A stretch of 64,000 bases of DNA from NCBI RefSeq assembly GCF_003014595.1, contig NZ_PYGK01000005.1:124001-188000 (forward strand). The letters run 5' to 3'. The notes beneath the pieces are model-generated. The model had not been told where the DNA came from. It made no database searches and saw only the letters and a list, made by a program, of their open reading frames with translations. The first letter of the stretch is position 1, and each line of letters starts with the position of its first letter. The stretch is from Chitinophaga ginsengisoli. Lineage in GTDB: Bacteria; Bacteroidota; Bacteroidia; Chitinophagales; Chitinophagaceae. The position numbers were made by a program, and so were the translations under genes. Positions 43,801 to 53,395 of the stretch are shown piece after piece.

Positions 43801-43898
43801 CTTTTTTTTCATTTCATATAATACTTTTCATTTTCTGAGGTGTAGTACTATATAGAACGTAAATTTTCATTTGTTTTATTTTCATCGTAATCCACATT

Positions 43899-44885
43899 AT
43901 GGAGCAATTCGACCAAAGTCTGCTGCATAAATTTCAGCTTAACCAATGTACTCCCGAGGAATACGAAAGGGTATTGGAATGGTTTACTACTCCGGCAGGA
44001 AGGGAATACCTGGATAGTGTCATGACGCAGGACCTTGATATGGCAAAGCCGGATATCATGATGTCTTCATCACAGTCAGACCAACTCTACCAGCGTATCC
44101 TGGATACTACAGGGCAGGAGCCATTACGCTATAGCCGGTCACGTTGGTTTACAGGTTTCAAAGTAGCTGCCGTATTATCCGGTACTTTATTGCTTGCCTA
44201 TGGTGGGTGGAGAGTGTATAACCGGCACCGTAACACCGTTATCCAGACAGCTTATGGGGAAGTACGTACTGTAGTACTGCCGGATCAGTCAGAAGTTACC
44301 CTGAATGGCAACAGTACACTACGTTATGCCAACAACTGGGAGGGTACCGGAGACCGTGAGGTATGGATTGAAGGGGAAGCCTTCTTCTCTGTAAAACCAT
44401 CTGCCGTCCCCCGTTCATTCCAGGTACATACTGCCAGTAAAATGAATGTGGAAGTATTGGGCACAACTTTTAATCTCGTGGATCGTCACGGACATATGCA
44501 GGTAGTCCTGAATAGCGGTAAGGTGCGCCTGCACAGCAACAGGACGCCGGCGGAAACAATCACCATGCAACCGGGAGATCTGGTGGAATACAAAGAACAG
44601 GTACGTACAAAGGTGAAGAACCATACAGATACACAGCGTTATTCTTCCTGGAAAAGAAACAGTCTGCAGTTTGAAAATGCCAGCTTTGCAGAACTGTCGC
44701 AGCTATTGGAAGATACCTACGGTGTAACTGTAGAGATAAAGGACACTTCATTATTACATCAGGAATTTACGGGTACAGTGCCCAGCCAGCAAATGGAGAT
44801 GCTGCTGGACGGACTTTCACAGCTTTTTCACCTGAAAGTAAGCCACGTCGACAATACCGTTATTATCGAGAGAAAGACTAATTAG
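43899..44885 (+). CDS. FecR-type anti-sigma factor / signal relay
   Basis: A 328-residue protein. The cytoplasmic N-terminus (~1-85) opens with an acidic helical segment (LLHKFQLNQCTPEEYERVLE). One membrane segment lies near 88-106 (FKVAAVLSGTLLLAYGGW). The FecR domain spans ~110-225 (AYGEVRTVVLPDQSEVTLNG, EVWIEGEAFFSVK, VLGTTFNLVD), and the DUF4974 domain ~250-325 (QFENASFAELSQLLEDTYGV). It connects the upstream sigma factor to the STN domain of the downstream SusC. Confidence 0.93.
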   Translation: MEQFDQSLLHKFQLNQCTPEEYERVLEWFTTPAGREYLDSVMTQDLDMAKPDIMMSSSQSDQLYQRILDTTGQEPLRYSRSRWFTGFKVAAVLSGTLLLAYGGWRVYNRHRNTVIQTAYGEVRTVVLPDQSEVTLNGNSTLRYANNWEGTGDREVWIEGEAFFSVKPSAVPRSFQVHTASKMNVEVLGTTFNLVDRHGHMQVVLNSGKVRLHSNRTPAETITMQPGDLVEYKEQVRTKVKNHTDTQRYSSWKRNSLQFENASFAELSQLLEDTYGVTVEIKDTSLLHQEFTGTVPSQQMEMLLDGLSQLFHLKVSHVDNTVIIERKTN

Positions 44886-44968
44886 AAAAACAATGCAGTA
44901 CATACTGCAGACCGGTGTACAACGGAATGCAGTGACCGCAGCAGAGGTAATCATTCAAATTTAAATGT

Positions 44969-47900
44969 ATGAACAAGTTCATTAGTGCCTTTATGGCTGC
45001 TATGGGCATGGCATGTTATTGCAGTATGCCGGCAGACGCGCAGGACCTGGCAGCGCTGGGTAAACCTGTCAGCCCCTTCGAAAGATCTCAGACTAAATCG
45101 TTGAAAAATGTGCTGGATGGGCTTGAGGTAAAATACAACGTACACTTTATGTACAAGAGCAATCTCGCAAAATTGCAATTGTCGCGTATTGAAAACAACA
45201 AAACTTCCTCACTGGAAGAAGAACTGAAAGGGATCACATCTCCTAATAAACTCCGGTATAAAAAGATGGGAGATGGTTTCTACATCATCTTCTCACAGGA
45301 TGATGAACCTACTGAAATTCCTCCTGCCGGTAATAAGGAAAGCACAGCATCACAGGTACAGTCAGTGATGAACGCAGCACCGCTTGTTGCTCCCGCTGCT
45401 ATCACAGTAAAGGGTGTGGTGACCGACGATAACGGTCAGCCTTTGCCAGGTGTAACGGTACTGGTAAAAGGTACCTCAAATGGTACATCCACCGGTGTTG
45501 ACGGCTCCTGGTCATTACAGGTACCGAACGAAAATGCCGTACTGGAATTTTCCTTCATTGGTTATACCAAACAGGAAGTAACTGTTGGCGGTCGCACGAC
45601 TATTATGATAAAAATGGCGCAGGATGTTACCGCAATATCCGAAGTAGTGGTAGTAGCATATGGTACGCAGAAGAAAGTAAACGTTACCGGTGCTATCGCT
45701 GCTGTAGATGGTAAGGATGTGAACTGGAAGCCGGTAGGACAGGTATCTGCTGCATTGCAGGGGGTCGCTTCTGGTGTAACAGTCACGACCAACAGCGGAC
45801 AACCCGGTTTAGACCAGGGTACAGTGCGTATCCGTGGTATTGGTACACTGAACAGTAATGATCCGCTGGTATTGGTGGATGGTGTGCAGATGAATATGAA
45901 TGATGTGGATGCCAATGATATCGCTTCTATTTCCGTGCTGAAAGATGCGGCATCTTCTGCTATCTATGGTGTAAGGGCGGCAAATGGTGTGATCCTTATC
46001 ACGACCAAAAGAGGCGCTTCCGGTAAACCAAAGGTGAATTATTCCAACTATTTCGCATGGCAACGTCCGGCCCGTCTGGCCAAATATGTTGGTGCGAAAG
46101 ACTTTATGAAACTGGTGAATCTTACTGCCGCCAACTCAGGTGGAAACCCTACCTATTCCGATGCGCAGATAGCTGCCTACGATGACCCTAACCGTAATAA
46201 AGATCTCTATCCGGACAACTACTGGCTGGATGATGTACTGACAGGTAGCGGATTTCAGCAGGAGCATAGCCTCGGTGTGAGTGGTGGCACTGAAGATGTG
46301 AAATACCGTTTCTCCACCAACTATTTCGATCAGAAAGGTCTGATCTCTAATATGGATTTCAATCGTTTGACTGTTCGTCTGAACACGGATATCAATGTAA
46401 CGAAGAAACTCAGCTTCAGCGCAGACATCGCCGCCAGACTGGGCGACAGACAGGAGCCACAGGGCGCCTCTGGTTCCGCATGGTATCAGTTCGGACAGGC
46501 AGCTGTAGTGAATCCTCTTTCTGTTAATAAATATTCAGATGGCACCTGGGCGCTCGTAAGAGGTGGACAGAACCCTATCCGCCTGCAGGAAGAAGGTGGC
46601 CTGTACCAGTATAAAAGCAACCTCTTTACCGGCAACTTCAAAGCTGTTTACAATCTTGTAAAAGGCTTAAAACTGACCGGCCTCGCATCCGTTAACTACC
46701 GCTCAGATTATAATAGCATGCACGAAAAAGCGCTGACTTATTTCACAGACTTCCCGACTAATGAAAAAACATTGACACTGGGACAGAATACTGTAAAGAA
46801 GGCGTATCAGGGCTATTGGTTCAAAAACTATCAGGGACTGGCTGAATACACACACAGCTTCGGCAAACACAACTTTACATTGTTAGCGGGTGCTTCCCGT
46901 CTTACAGAAACGACTGATGATCTCAGTGGTTACAGATCCAACATGCCTAATGGCAATATCGAACAGATAGATGCGGGCGCTGCTTCCGGACAGATCGCTA
47001 CTGGTAATACAACTGCGTATTCACTGGTTTCCTTCTTCGGTAGATTGAACTACTCCTTCAATGAGAAATACCTGTTTGAAGCAAACCTTCGTCGTGATGG
47101 TTCTTCCCGTTTCGCAGACGGTCAGCGATGGGGTGTGTTCCCTTCCTTCTCTGCGGGCTGGCGTATTTCATCAGAAAGCTTTATGCAGGACGTGAAATTC
47201 ATCAACAACCTGAAGCTGCGCGGCTCCTGGGGTGAACTGGGTAATGACGTGATCTTTGATCAGAACAAATTAAGCGTTAACTACCCTTACCAGTCCGTGT
47301 ATTATTATAACAGCTATCCATTTGGTGGTACGCTGAATCCTACTGCAGGTATCCAGACCTATCCAAACTCTGGCCTGACATGGGAATCAACTGCAATGAC
47401 CGATGTAGGTCTGGATGGAACGGTGTTCAGGAACCTGGACTTCTCCTTTGATTACTATAAGAAGAATACCAAGAATATCCTGTTGTATCTGCCTATTAAT
47501 CCTTCTGTTGGTCTGGACCCCTCAGCACAGAATGCAGGTAAGGTGCGGAATACCGGATGGGAAGTATCACTGAACTACCGTGGAAAGGTGGGTGAACTGA
47601 ACTATAATGTAGGTGGTAATCTCTCAGATGTGCGTAACGAAGTAGTGGATATCAAAAACACTGACGCAATTAAAAGAGATAACAACTTCGTTTATACTGG
47701 TCTCGTCGTAGGACAGCCTATCAACGGTTTCTATGGCTACCAGGTAGAAGGTATCTTCCAGAATGCACAGCAGGTAGCAGGACATGCTACGCAGCCGTTC
47801 CCGACTACAGGCCCCGGCGACTTTATATACAAAGATCAGAACAACGACAAGCAGATCAAGGAAGCCTCAGTAAGCAATGGTGGCGACATGGTTTACCTGG

Positions 47901-48376
47901 GTAGCAATATTCCAAGGTATACATATGGTATCAACTTGGGTGCTGACTACAAACACTTCGATCTGTCTGCTTTCTTCCAGGGCGTTGGTAAAGTAGCGAT
48001 CAATACACTGGCAATAGAAAGAGCGCCTACTTCCAATGATGGTAATTTCAGGGAAGAACATCTGAATAGCTGGACAGCAACAAACACCGGTGCTGCTTTC
48101 CCAAGATTACTGAACACTACACAGAACTATCAGTCATCTTCCTACTGGGTGAAGAGCGGCGCGTATATGCGATTGAAAAGTCTGCAGCTGGGTTATACCT
48201 TACCTGATCATATCATGAAGCGTGCTGGTTTTGACAGATGCCGCATTTATGTAAGTGGACAGAACCTGTTGACGTTCTCTTCACTGCCAAATGATATTGA
48301 TCCGGAATCACCAAACGACAGCAGGTATTACCCACAGGTGAGAACATTCACCTTCGGATTAAATGTTCAATTTTAA
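44969..48376 (+). CDS. SusC/RagA-type TonB-dependent receptor with STN domain
   Basis: A 1135-residue receptor: signal peptide (~1-24, ending ADAQ), STN domain (~45-110), regulatory-like domain (~148-225, GVVTDDNGQPLPGVTVLVKG), the SEVVVVAYGTQKKVNVTGAI linker with TonB-box character, plug (~235-350, ending NGVILITTKRG) and barrel ending in Phe (NVQF). It pairs with the SusD gene immediately downstream and is signalled through the FecR and sigma factor upstream. No degradative enzyme or transporter gene is linked, so the ligand cannot be guessed. Confidence 0.95.
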   Translation: MNKFISAFMAAMGMACYCSMPADAQDLAALGKPVSPFERSQTKSLKNVLDGLEVKYNVHFMYKSNLAKLQLSRIENNKTSSLEEELKGITSPNKLRYKKMGDGFYIIFSQDDEPTEIPPAGNKESTASQVQSVMNAAPLVAPAAITVKGVVTDDNGQPLPGVTVLVKGTSNGTSTGVDGSWSLQVPNENAVLEFSFIGYTKQEVTVGGRTTIMIKMAQDVTAISEVVVVAYGTQKKVNVTGAIAAVDGKDVNWKPVGQVSAALQGVASGVTVTTNSGQPGLDQGTVRIRGIGTLNSNDPLVLVDGVQMNMNDVDANDIASISVLKDAASSAIYGVRAANGVILITTKRGASGKPKVNYSNYFAWQRPARLAKYVGAKDFMKLVNLTAANSGGNPTYSDAQIAAYDDPNRNKDLYPDNYWLDDVLTGSGFQQEHSLGVSGGTEDVKYRFSTNYFDQKGLISNMDFNRLTVRLNTDINVTKKLSFSADIAARLGDRQEPQGASGSAWYQFGQAAVVNPLSVNKYSDGTWALVRGGQNPIRLQEEGGLYQYKSNLFTGNFKAVYNLVKGLKLTGLASVNYRSDYNSMHEKALTYFTDFPTNEKTLTLGQNTVKKAYQGYWFKNYQGLAEYTHSFGKHNFTLLAGASRLTETTDDLSGYRSNMPNGNIEQIDAGAASGQIATGNTTAYSLVSFFGRLNYSFNEKYLFEANLRRDGSSRFADGQRWGVFPSFSAGWRISSESFMQDVKFINNLKLRGSWGELGNDVIFDQNKLSVNYPYQSVYYYNSYPFGGTLNPTAGIQTYPNSGLTWESTAMTDVGLDGTVFRNLDFSFDYYKKNTKNILLYLPINPSVGLDPSAQNAGKVRNTGWEVSLNYRGKVGELNYNVGGNLSDVRNEVVDIKNTDAIKRDNNFVYTGLVVGQPINGFYGYQVEGIFQNAQQVAGHATQPFPTTGPGDFIYKDQNNDKQIKEASVSNGGDMVYLGSNIPRYTYGINLGADYKHFDLSAFFQGVGKVAINTLAIERAPTSNDGNFREEHLNSWTATNTGAAFPRLLNTTQNYQSSSYWVKSGAYMRLKSLQLGYTLPDHIMKRAGFDRCRIYVSGQNLLTFSSLPNDIDPESPNDSRYYPQVRTFTFGLNVQF

Positions 48377-48387
48377 ACTAAGTGGTC

Positions 48388-49968
48388 ATGAAGAAATTAG
48401 CAATTATATTCACATTCGCGGGGTTGGCAGCAATATCCGCGTGTAAGAAAACACTGGACGAGCAGCCGCAGTCTTCTGTGAGCCAGGATGATTACTGGAA
48501 GACAGAAGCCGATGCTATCAATGCTGTAAATAACTGTTACCGCCGTTTGGGGGATGTGGACAACCGTATATTCATCACCTGTGCTACAGACGACAGCTAT
48601 TCCTGGAGCGACTGGCCAAGTGATGTGCGGCTAGTAGGTAATGGAAGTGCATCTATCAGCACCGGTATGTTCTCCAACTTCTGGAGCAACCTGTATAAGA
48701 TGATCGCTTCCTGTAATGATGTGCTGGACAATATAGACAGGGACAAGGCATTGTCTGATTCCCTGAGCAGACGTCTGAAAGGGGAAACCCGGTTTATCAG
48801 GGCATATGCCTATCAGCAGCTGACAGGGTTGTTTGGCGATGTGATACTAAGAACAACAACTCCGGCGATAAATGAGTTCAAAGACAAACGTACATCCCGT
48901 GCTGAAGTAGCCACGTTCATAGCAGCCGAACTGGATTCTGCCGCTAAATACCTGCCTGTTACATATGATGCAAACAATATAGGCCGTGCCACCCGTGGTG
49001 CTGCATTAGGTCTGAAAGCACGTGTGTTGCTGTATGAAGGTAAATATGCGGAAGCTGCAGAAGCGGCAAAGGCAGTGATGGACCTGCATGCTTATGCTAT
49101 CGACAACGATTATGTGAGCCTGTTCAATGGTACCAATAAGAACAGCACAGAGATACTGCTGTCTGCCCGTTACGTGAAAAGCACCCTGCCCAATGCGCTC
49201 GCAACCTGGGTAGGAGGGCCTTCTATCGGTGGATGGTCGCAGGTAGTACCACTGCAGTCACTGGTAGATGCGTATGAGTGTACTGATGGAAAGGCAATAG
49301 ACAAATCATCGCTGTACGATCCTGCACATCCTTATGATAACCGCGATCCACGCCTCAAACTGACAGTAGTGGTGCCAGGTGTAACCGTAAACGGTATCAC
49401 GATCGATGTAACCAGTAAAACCAGCCTGGATGCATTGAGTAAGAACAATGCTTCCTACACAGGGTTCTATTACAAGAAATATGTGCCCGCTGACATTCAG
49501 GGTAACTGGGACAGCAACTCTTACAATGACCTCGTATTATTAAGATATGCAGAAGTGCTGCTGACCTATGCAGAAGCGAAGATTGAGCTGAACCAGATCG
49601 ATGCAAGTGTGTACGACGCTATCAACCAGGTAAGACAAAGGCCGGGTGTAATGATGCCTGCAGTTACAGCGGTTGATTATGCCAGCCAGACGGCTTTACG
49701 TGATGCAGTACGTCGTGAAAGACGTGTAGAGTTTCCGATGGAGGATAATCGTCTGTTTGATATCCGTCGCTGGAAGATTGCTGAAACAGTGATGTCGGGT
49801 GCGGTATATGGCATCCTGAATAACTATGATCAGACAAGAAAGGACTATGGACAGCATGTATTGGTAGAACAACGCAGCTTCAATGCAGGCCGCGATTATC
49901 TCTGGCCGGTACCACAGAGCGAAACTTCATTGAATCCGAATGCCCTGCCTAATAATAGTGGCTGGTAA
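48388..49968 (+). CDS. SusD/RagB-family nutrient-binding lipoprotein
   Basis: A 526-residue lipoprotein from the ATG at 48388; a GTG two codons earlier is possible. The signal ends at the lipobox ISAC, Cys near 19, followed by KKTLDEQPQSSVSQDDYWKT, the typical SusD N-terminus. TPR-like helices (GETRFIRAYAYQQLTGLFGD) and the C-terminal RagB signature (VRRERRVEFPMEDNRLFDIR, then LWPVPQSE) are clear. It partners the adjacent SusC. A strong terminator follows at 50011. Confidence 0.95.
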   Translation: MKKLAIIFTFAGLAAISACKKTLDEQPQSSVSQDDYWKTEADAINAVNNCYRRLGDVDNRIFITCATDDSYSWSDWPSDVRLVGNGSASISTGMFSNFWSNLYKMIASCNDVLDNIDRDKALSDSLSRRLKGETRFIRAYAYQQLTGLFGDVILRTTTPAINEFKDKRTSRAEVATFIAAELDSAAKYLPVTYDANNIGRATRGAALGLKARVLLYEGKYAEAAEAAKAVMDLHAYAIDNDYVSLFNGTNKNSTEILLSARYVKSTLPNALATWVGGPSIGGWSQVVPLQSLVDAYECTDGKAIDKSSLYDPAHPYDNRDPRLKLTVVVPGVTVNGITIDVTSKTSLDALSKNNASYTGFYYKKYVPADIQGNWDSNSYNDLVLLRYAEVLLTYAEAKIELNQIDASVYDAINQVRQRPGVMMPAVTAVDYASQTALRDAVRRERRVEFPMEDNRLFDIRRWKIAETVMSGAVYGILNNYDQTRKDYGQHVLVEQRSFNAGRDYLWPVPQSETSLNPNALPNNSGW

Positions 49969-50010
49969 ATAATTTTCCGGTATCATCAGGACCGGTTATG
50001 CTTGAAGAAA

Positions 50011-50048
50011 GAACCGTCTCAGCTATCTGGGACGGTTTCTTTTTTTTA
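50011..50048 (+). terminator. Rho-independent terminator after the second susD
   Basis: GAACCGTC (50011-50018) pairs with GACGGTTT/C (50031-50039), followed by nine T residues. Confidence 0.9.
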
Positions 50049-50120
50049 TACAATATTGTCCTCTTTCGCTGTAGGATAGCCCTTTAACTTTTTCTTAACG
50101 CAGGCTGTGTAACATCTCCT

Positions 50121-50128
50121 TACCTTTG
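50121..50128 (+). promoter_or_regulatory. Candidate -7 element of the propeller lipoprotein gene
   Basis: TACCTTTG is a perfect TAnnTTTG, 37 bases before the ATG at 50165. No clear TTG lies at the -33 distance. Confidence 0.45.
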
Positions 50129-50164
50129 CACGCTTCAATGAAAATACCTAACCTATTATAGTAT

Positions 50165-51364
50165 ATGACTCGCCTTTTACAAGCCAGCTTATTGTTTACT
50201 GTCTGCAGCTTACTTGCCTCCTGCCATGATGATCAGCCATGGGCGCGTGGAGAGGTAGACGGATATGCCCCCATCTATAGTACTGAAGCTTCTTTGAAAC
50301 AGATTAGTTTTCAAGTGCCCCGCAAGACAGTGAACGGGGGCAAATTGTTTACTGCAGGTACACTTGTACTGCAGGAGGAAATTGATTCAGGATTACATGT
50401 TATTTCTTACCAGGACCCTGCTCATCCTATAAAAACGGGCTTCCTGCGCATTCCTGGGTTCCAGGTGGCCGCTATTGAAGGTGATTATCTGTACGCGAAT
50501 AATTACGATGACCTGATTGCCATCCGCCTGAAAACAATTTCTGCGGATATGTCGGTAGGAAGGGTAGTTGGCATCTGGAAACAGCTGAATTATCCTGCAG
50601 GACGGGGTGTTTATTTTGAATGCGTAGATCCTTCAAAGGGAATAGTGGTGGGATGGCGTAAGACAAAACTCAATAATCCCCAATGCCGCAGACCGGAGAA
50701 TATATATGATGAGCCTACTGTGCTTAGTACCCGCAATAACGCCGGCATGATTGCTTTCCATCGTAAACTTTACCTGGTGACCCCCGATGCATTGGCAGTG
50801 TATTCCCTGGCATATCCCGAGCGGCCGGTACTTACAAGGAGCAAAGCATTACCACGGGCAAAAGTGGATAGCCTCTTTCTGTTGAATAAAGAATTGGCTG
50901 TGAGCTATAGTACGCAGCTGGGCCGGTACGATACAACCAGTTTAGATAACATTTCTTTATACGATAACTTGTCTCATTGCTTAAAAATAAGGGCAAAGGG
51001 CGATACCGCATATGCTATTTTCAGCCGGAGGAATTTATGTGGTAGTCCGTCTTCTACACTGATAAAATTCAGGTTGAAGAAAGATTCGACCAGCGCTGCG
51101 GAATTAGGCCGTTTACAGGTAGGTACGGCAAATGCTTTTGTTATAGCAGGCAGTTATATTTATGTAGCCGCAAGCGAAAGCATGTCAGTGGTAAATATCA
51201 CCGGGGGAAAGTTTGAGAATGCAGGAGACCAGTTCATTGGTGGTTATTCAGATATAGTGAACAATGGTAACCTTTTATTCCTCCGGGACAGCAAGCAGAT
51301 AGCCTGTTATAGCATCGCCACTTCTCCCGCATCTCCAAAGTTACTCTCTCAACTGCTTTACTAA
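50165..51364 (+). CDS. LVIVD-like beta-propeller lipoprotein
   Basis: A 399-residue lipoprotein (lipobox LLASC, Cys near residue 20). The mature part repeats short strand patterns of the form 'is this value visible and how does it change' typical of LVIVD-type propellers: GLHVISYQDPAHPIKTGFLR, AIEGDYLYANNYDDLIAI, YLVTPDALAVYSLAYPERPV, FVIAGSYIYVAASESMSVV. Function of such lipoproteins is unknown. Its stop overlaps the start of the next gene by one base (TAATG), so the pair is translationally coupled. Confidence 0.75.
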   Translation: MTRLLQASLLFTVCSLLASCHDDQPWARGEVDGYAPIYSTEASLKQISFQVPRKTVNGGKLFTAGTLVLQEEIDSGLHVISYQDPAHPIKTGFLRIPGFQVAAIEGDYLYANNYDDLIAIRLKTISADMSVGRVVGIWKQLNYPAGRGVYFECVDPSKGIVVGWRKTKLNNPQCRRPENIYDEPTVLSTRNNAGMIAFHRKLYLVTPDALAVYSLAYPERPVLTRSKALPRAKVDSLFLLNKELAVSYSTQLGRYDTTSLDNISLYDNLSHCLKIRAKGDTAYAIFSRRNLCGSPSSTLIKFRLKKDSTSAAELGRLQVGTANAFVIAGSYIYVAASESMSVVNITGGKFENAGDQFIGGYSDIVNNGNLLFLRDSKQIACYSIATSPASPKLLSQLLY

Positions 51365-52050
51365 TGAAACAATTATCTATTGTCCTTATACTTTGTTTAC
51401 TGACCACTATTTCATCCAAAGCCCAGAGAAATACACCTGATGAGCTGCTTACAGGACTGCGTATCAGCACTAATCTTGTGACGCTCAAAGAACCTGATGG
51501 AGGCGTATCACTGGCGCTCGAATACAGGTATAAAAAGAACTGGAGTGTAGTAATGGAGGGTACCTGGATCTTTATTGACGAAAAGGCGGATTACAATATC
51601 AGGGGCAGGTATACGCCAATGGCCAAAGGTTTCCGTATCCGTCCCGAAATACGTTACTATGTGCCGGGAAGAGGACAGGGATACAAACTATTCTTCGCGC
51701 AGGAAATTTCATATAAGCGCGTCAGTTACCGGGAGGAATGGATAAAGTCAGTGATGTCGGACCCCAACTCAGGTCCTGATTATGAACAGATATCCGCCTA
51801 CGAAAAAGTCAAGAACATCTATGGAACAGCCGGTAAGGTAGGTTGCCAGTTATTCTTTGACAGGTCGCATAAATTCATGATTGAATTTTACATAGGGCTG
51901 GGGCTGAAATACCGGGACGTCGCCTTTAAGGACGAGGTTCCTCCTGCGGGCAGCTACCTGGAGGATAACAGTAGTTACCTTGCGGATGTACCCAAGACAG
52001 GATGGAATATCAATGTACCTATGGGTATTAAAGTAGGATACCGCTTTTAA
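51364..52050 (+). CDS. Outer-membrane barrel protein, DUF3575-like
   Basis: A 228-residue protein with a signal peptide (residues 1-20, ending SSKAQR). It is a small predicted beta-barrel: GLRISTNLVTLKEPDGGVSL, ALEYRYKKNWSVVMEGTW, RIRPEIRYYVP, IEFYIGLGLKYRDVAF, and a final strand MGIKVGYRF with C-terminal Phe. The first two blocks resemble the DUF3575 family seen in Bacteroidota. It is coupled to the propeller lipoprotein; together they may form a surface assembly of unknown role. Confidence 0.72.
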   Translation: MKQLSIVLILCLLTTISSKAQRNTPDELLTGLRISTNLVTLKEPDGGVSLALEYRYKKNWSVVMEGTWIFIDEKADYNIRGRYTPMAKGFRIRPEIRYYVPGRGQGYKLFFAQEISYKRVSYREEWIKSVMSDPNSGPDYEQISAYEKVKNIYGTAGKVGCQLFFDRSHKFMIEFYIGLGLKYRDVAFKDEVPPAGSYLEDNSSYLADVPKTGWNINVPMGIKVGYRF

Positions 52051-52148
52051 TCTTTTGCACCCGGCTACCGTTTCTGAAATTCCGTTATATTTGGTGGAAA
52101 CCAAACAATCTTAACAGTTGCGCCCCGGCGTAACGAAAATTTCTACGG

Positions 52149-53324
52149 ATGAAAGAAGTATATATAGTTTCAGCGGTGCGTACCCCCATTGGTTCCTTTA
52201 ACGGCGCATTATCAGCTTTTTCTGCCACCCAGCTGGGTGCGCAGGTAATGAAAGCAGCACTTGAAAGAGTGGGTGTACCGTCCACTGCGGTGAATGAAGT
52301 GTATATGGGTAATGTGCTCAGTGCCAACCTGGGCCAGGCGCCTGCCAACCAGGCCAGTATCTATGCCGGTATTCCTACCAATGTACCGTGTACTACTGTA
52401 AATAAGGTATGTGCCTCCGGTATGAAGGCGATTATGCTGGGCGCACAAAGTATTATGCTGGGTGATAATGACGTAGTGGTTGCCGGCGGAATGGAAAGTA
52501 TGAGTAATGTACCTTACTACCTGGATAAGGCCCGTAATGGATATAGACTGGGACATGGCGCTGTTACTGACGGTATCATCAGGGATGGCCTCTGGGACCC
52601 TTATAAGGACTTTCACATGGGAAATGCAGCAGAGATCTGTGCAACGGAATATAAAATCTCCCGTGAGGAACAGGATGCCTATGCTATAGAAAGCTATAAA
52701 AGAGCGGCTGCGGCTACAGAAAACGGCTATTATAAAAAGGAGATCCTCCCCGTGGAAGTGCCTGGTAAACAGGTGGTTACTGTCGCAGAGGATGAAGACT
52801 ATAAAAAGGTGAACTTCGATAAGATCCCTACTCTGAAGCCTACTTTCCAGAAAGATGGTACTATCACGGCGGCCAATGCCTCCAATCTGAATGATGGTGC
52901 GGCAGCGGTATTGCTGGTGAGCGGGGAGAAGCTGAAAGAACTGGGACTGAAGCCTCTGGCGAAGATCATCAGTTTTGCGGATGCTTCCCAGGCGCCTGAA
53001 TGGTTCACTACCACCCCGGTAAAAGCCATCACCAAAGCGTTGGAAAAAGCGAAACTGACAGCGGCAGATATGGATTTTGTGGAGATCAATGAAGCATTTT
53101 CCTGTGTACCAATCGCCAATGAGCGTGACCTGGGACTGTCGCCCGATAAGGTGAACGTATGGGGAGGCGCTGTTTCTATGGGGCATCCTATTGGCTGTAG
53201 CGGCGCACGTATTGTCGTGACACTCAGCTCCATCCTGCATCAGAATAATGCCCGTTACGGGGTAGCTGGTATATGTAATGGTGGTGGCGGCGCCAGCGCG
53301 ATTATTATCGAAAGAGCGAATTAG
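52149..53324 (+). CDS. Acetyl-CoA acetyltransferase (biosynthetic thiolase)
   Basis: A 391-residue thiolase that joins or cleaves acetyl-CoA/acetoacetyl-CoA. The nucleophilic Cys lies in TVNKVCASGMKA, and the C-terminal catalytic motifs are GGAVSMGHPIGCSGARI and GICNGGGGASAIIIE. Length and motifs match the thlA/phaA/atoB group. A TATATTTG element at 52086-52093 may be its -7 box. It is followed by a perfect 15-base-pair terminator and a convergent membrane-protein gene. Confidence 0.95.
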   Translation: MKEVYIVSAVRTPIGSFNGALSAFSATQLGAQVMKAALERVGVPSTAVNEVYMGNVLSANLGQAPANQASIYAGIPTNVPCTTVNKVCASGMKAIMLGAQSIMLGDNDVVVAGGMESMSNVPYYLDKARNGYRLGHGAVTDGIIRDGLWDPYKDFHMGNAAEICATEYKISREEQDAYAIESYKRAAAATENGYYKKEILPVEVPGKQVVTVAEDEDYKKVNFDKIPTLKPTFQKDGTITAANASNLNDGAAAVLLVSGEKLKELGLKPLAKIISFADASQAPEWFTTTPVKAITKALEKAKLTAADMDFVEINEAFSCVPIANERDLGLSPDKVNVWGGAVSMGHPIGCSGARIVVTLSSILHQNNARYGVAGICNGGGGASAIIIERAN

Positions 53325-53337
53325 CAATATTGTTATT

Positions 53338-53395
53338 AAGGATCAGGGATTTATGGGATAATCGTCGCGTAAATCCCTGATCCTTAGTTTTTATT
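53338..53395. terminator. Perfect 15-base-pair bidirectional terminator
   Basis: AAGGATCAGGGATTT (53338-53352) pairs perfectly with AAATCCCTGATCCTT (53371-53385), and a T run follows on the plus strand. It serves the thiolase gene and, at its base, the convergent gene ending at 53391. Confidence 0.92.

Noticed and set aside
52212..53327. A 371-codon open frame antisense to the thiolase gene
   Set aside because: It mirrors a well-conserved thiolase on the other strand, has a low-complexity His/Arg-rich translation and no recognisable domain. It is a shadow of codon bias.
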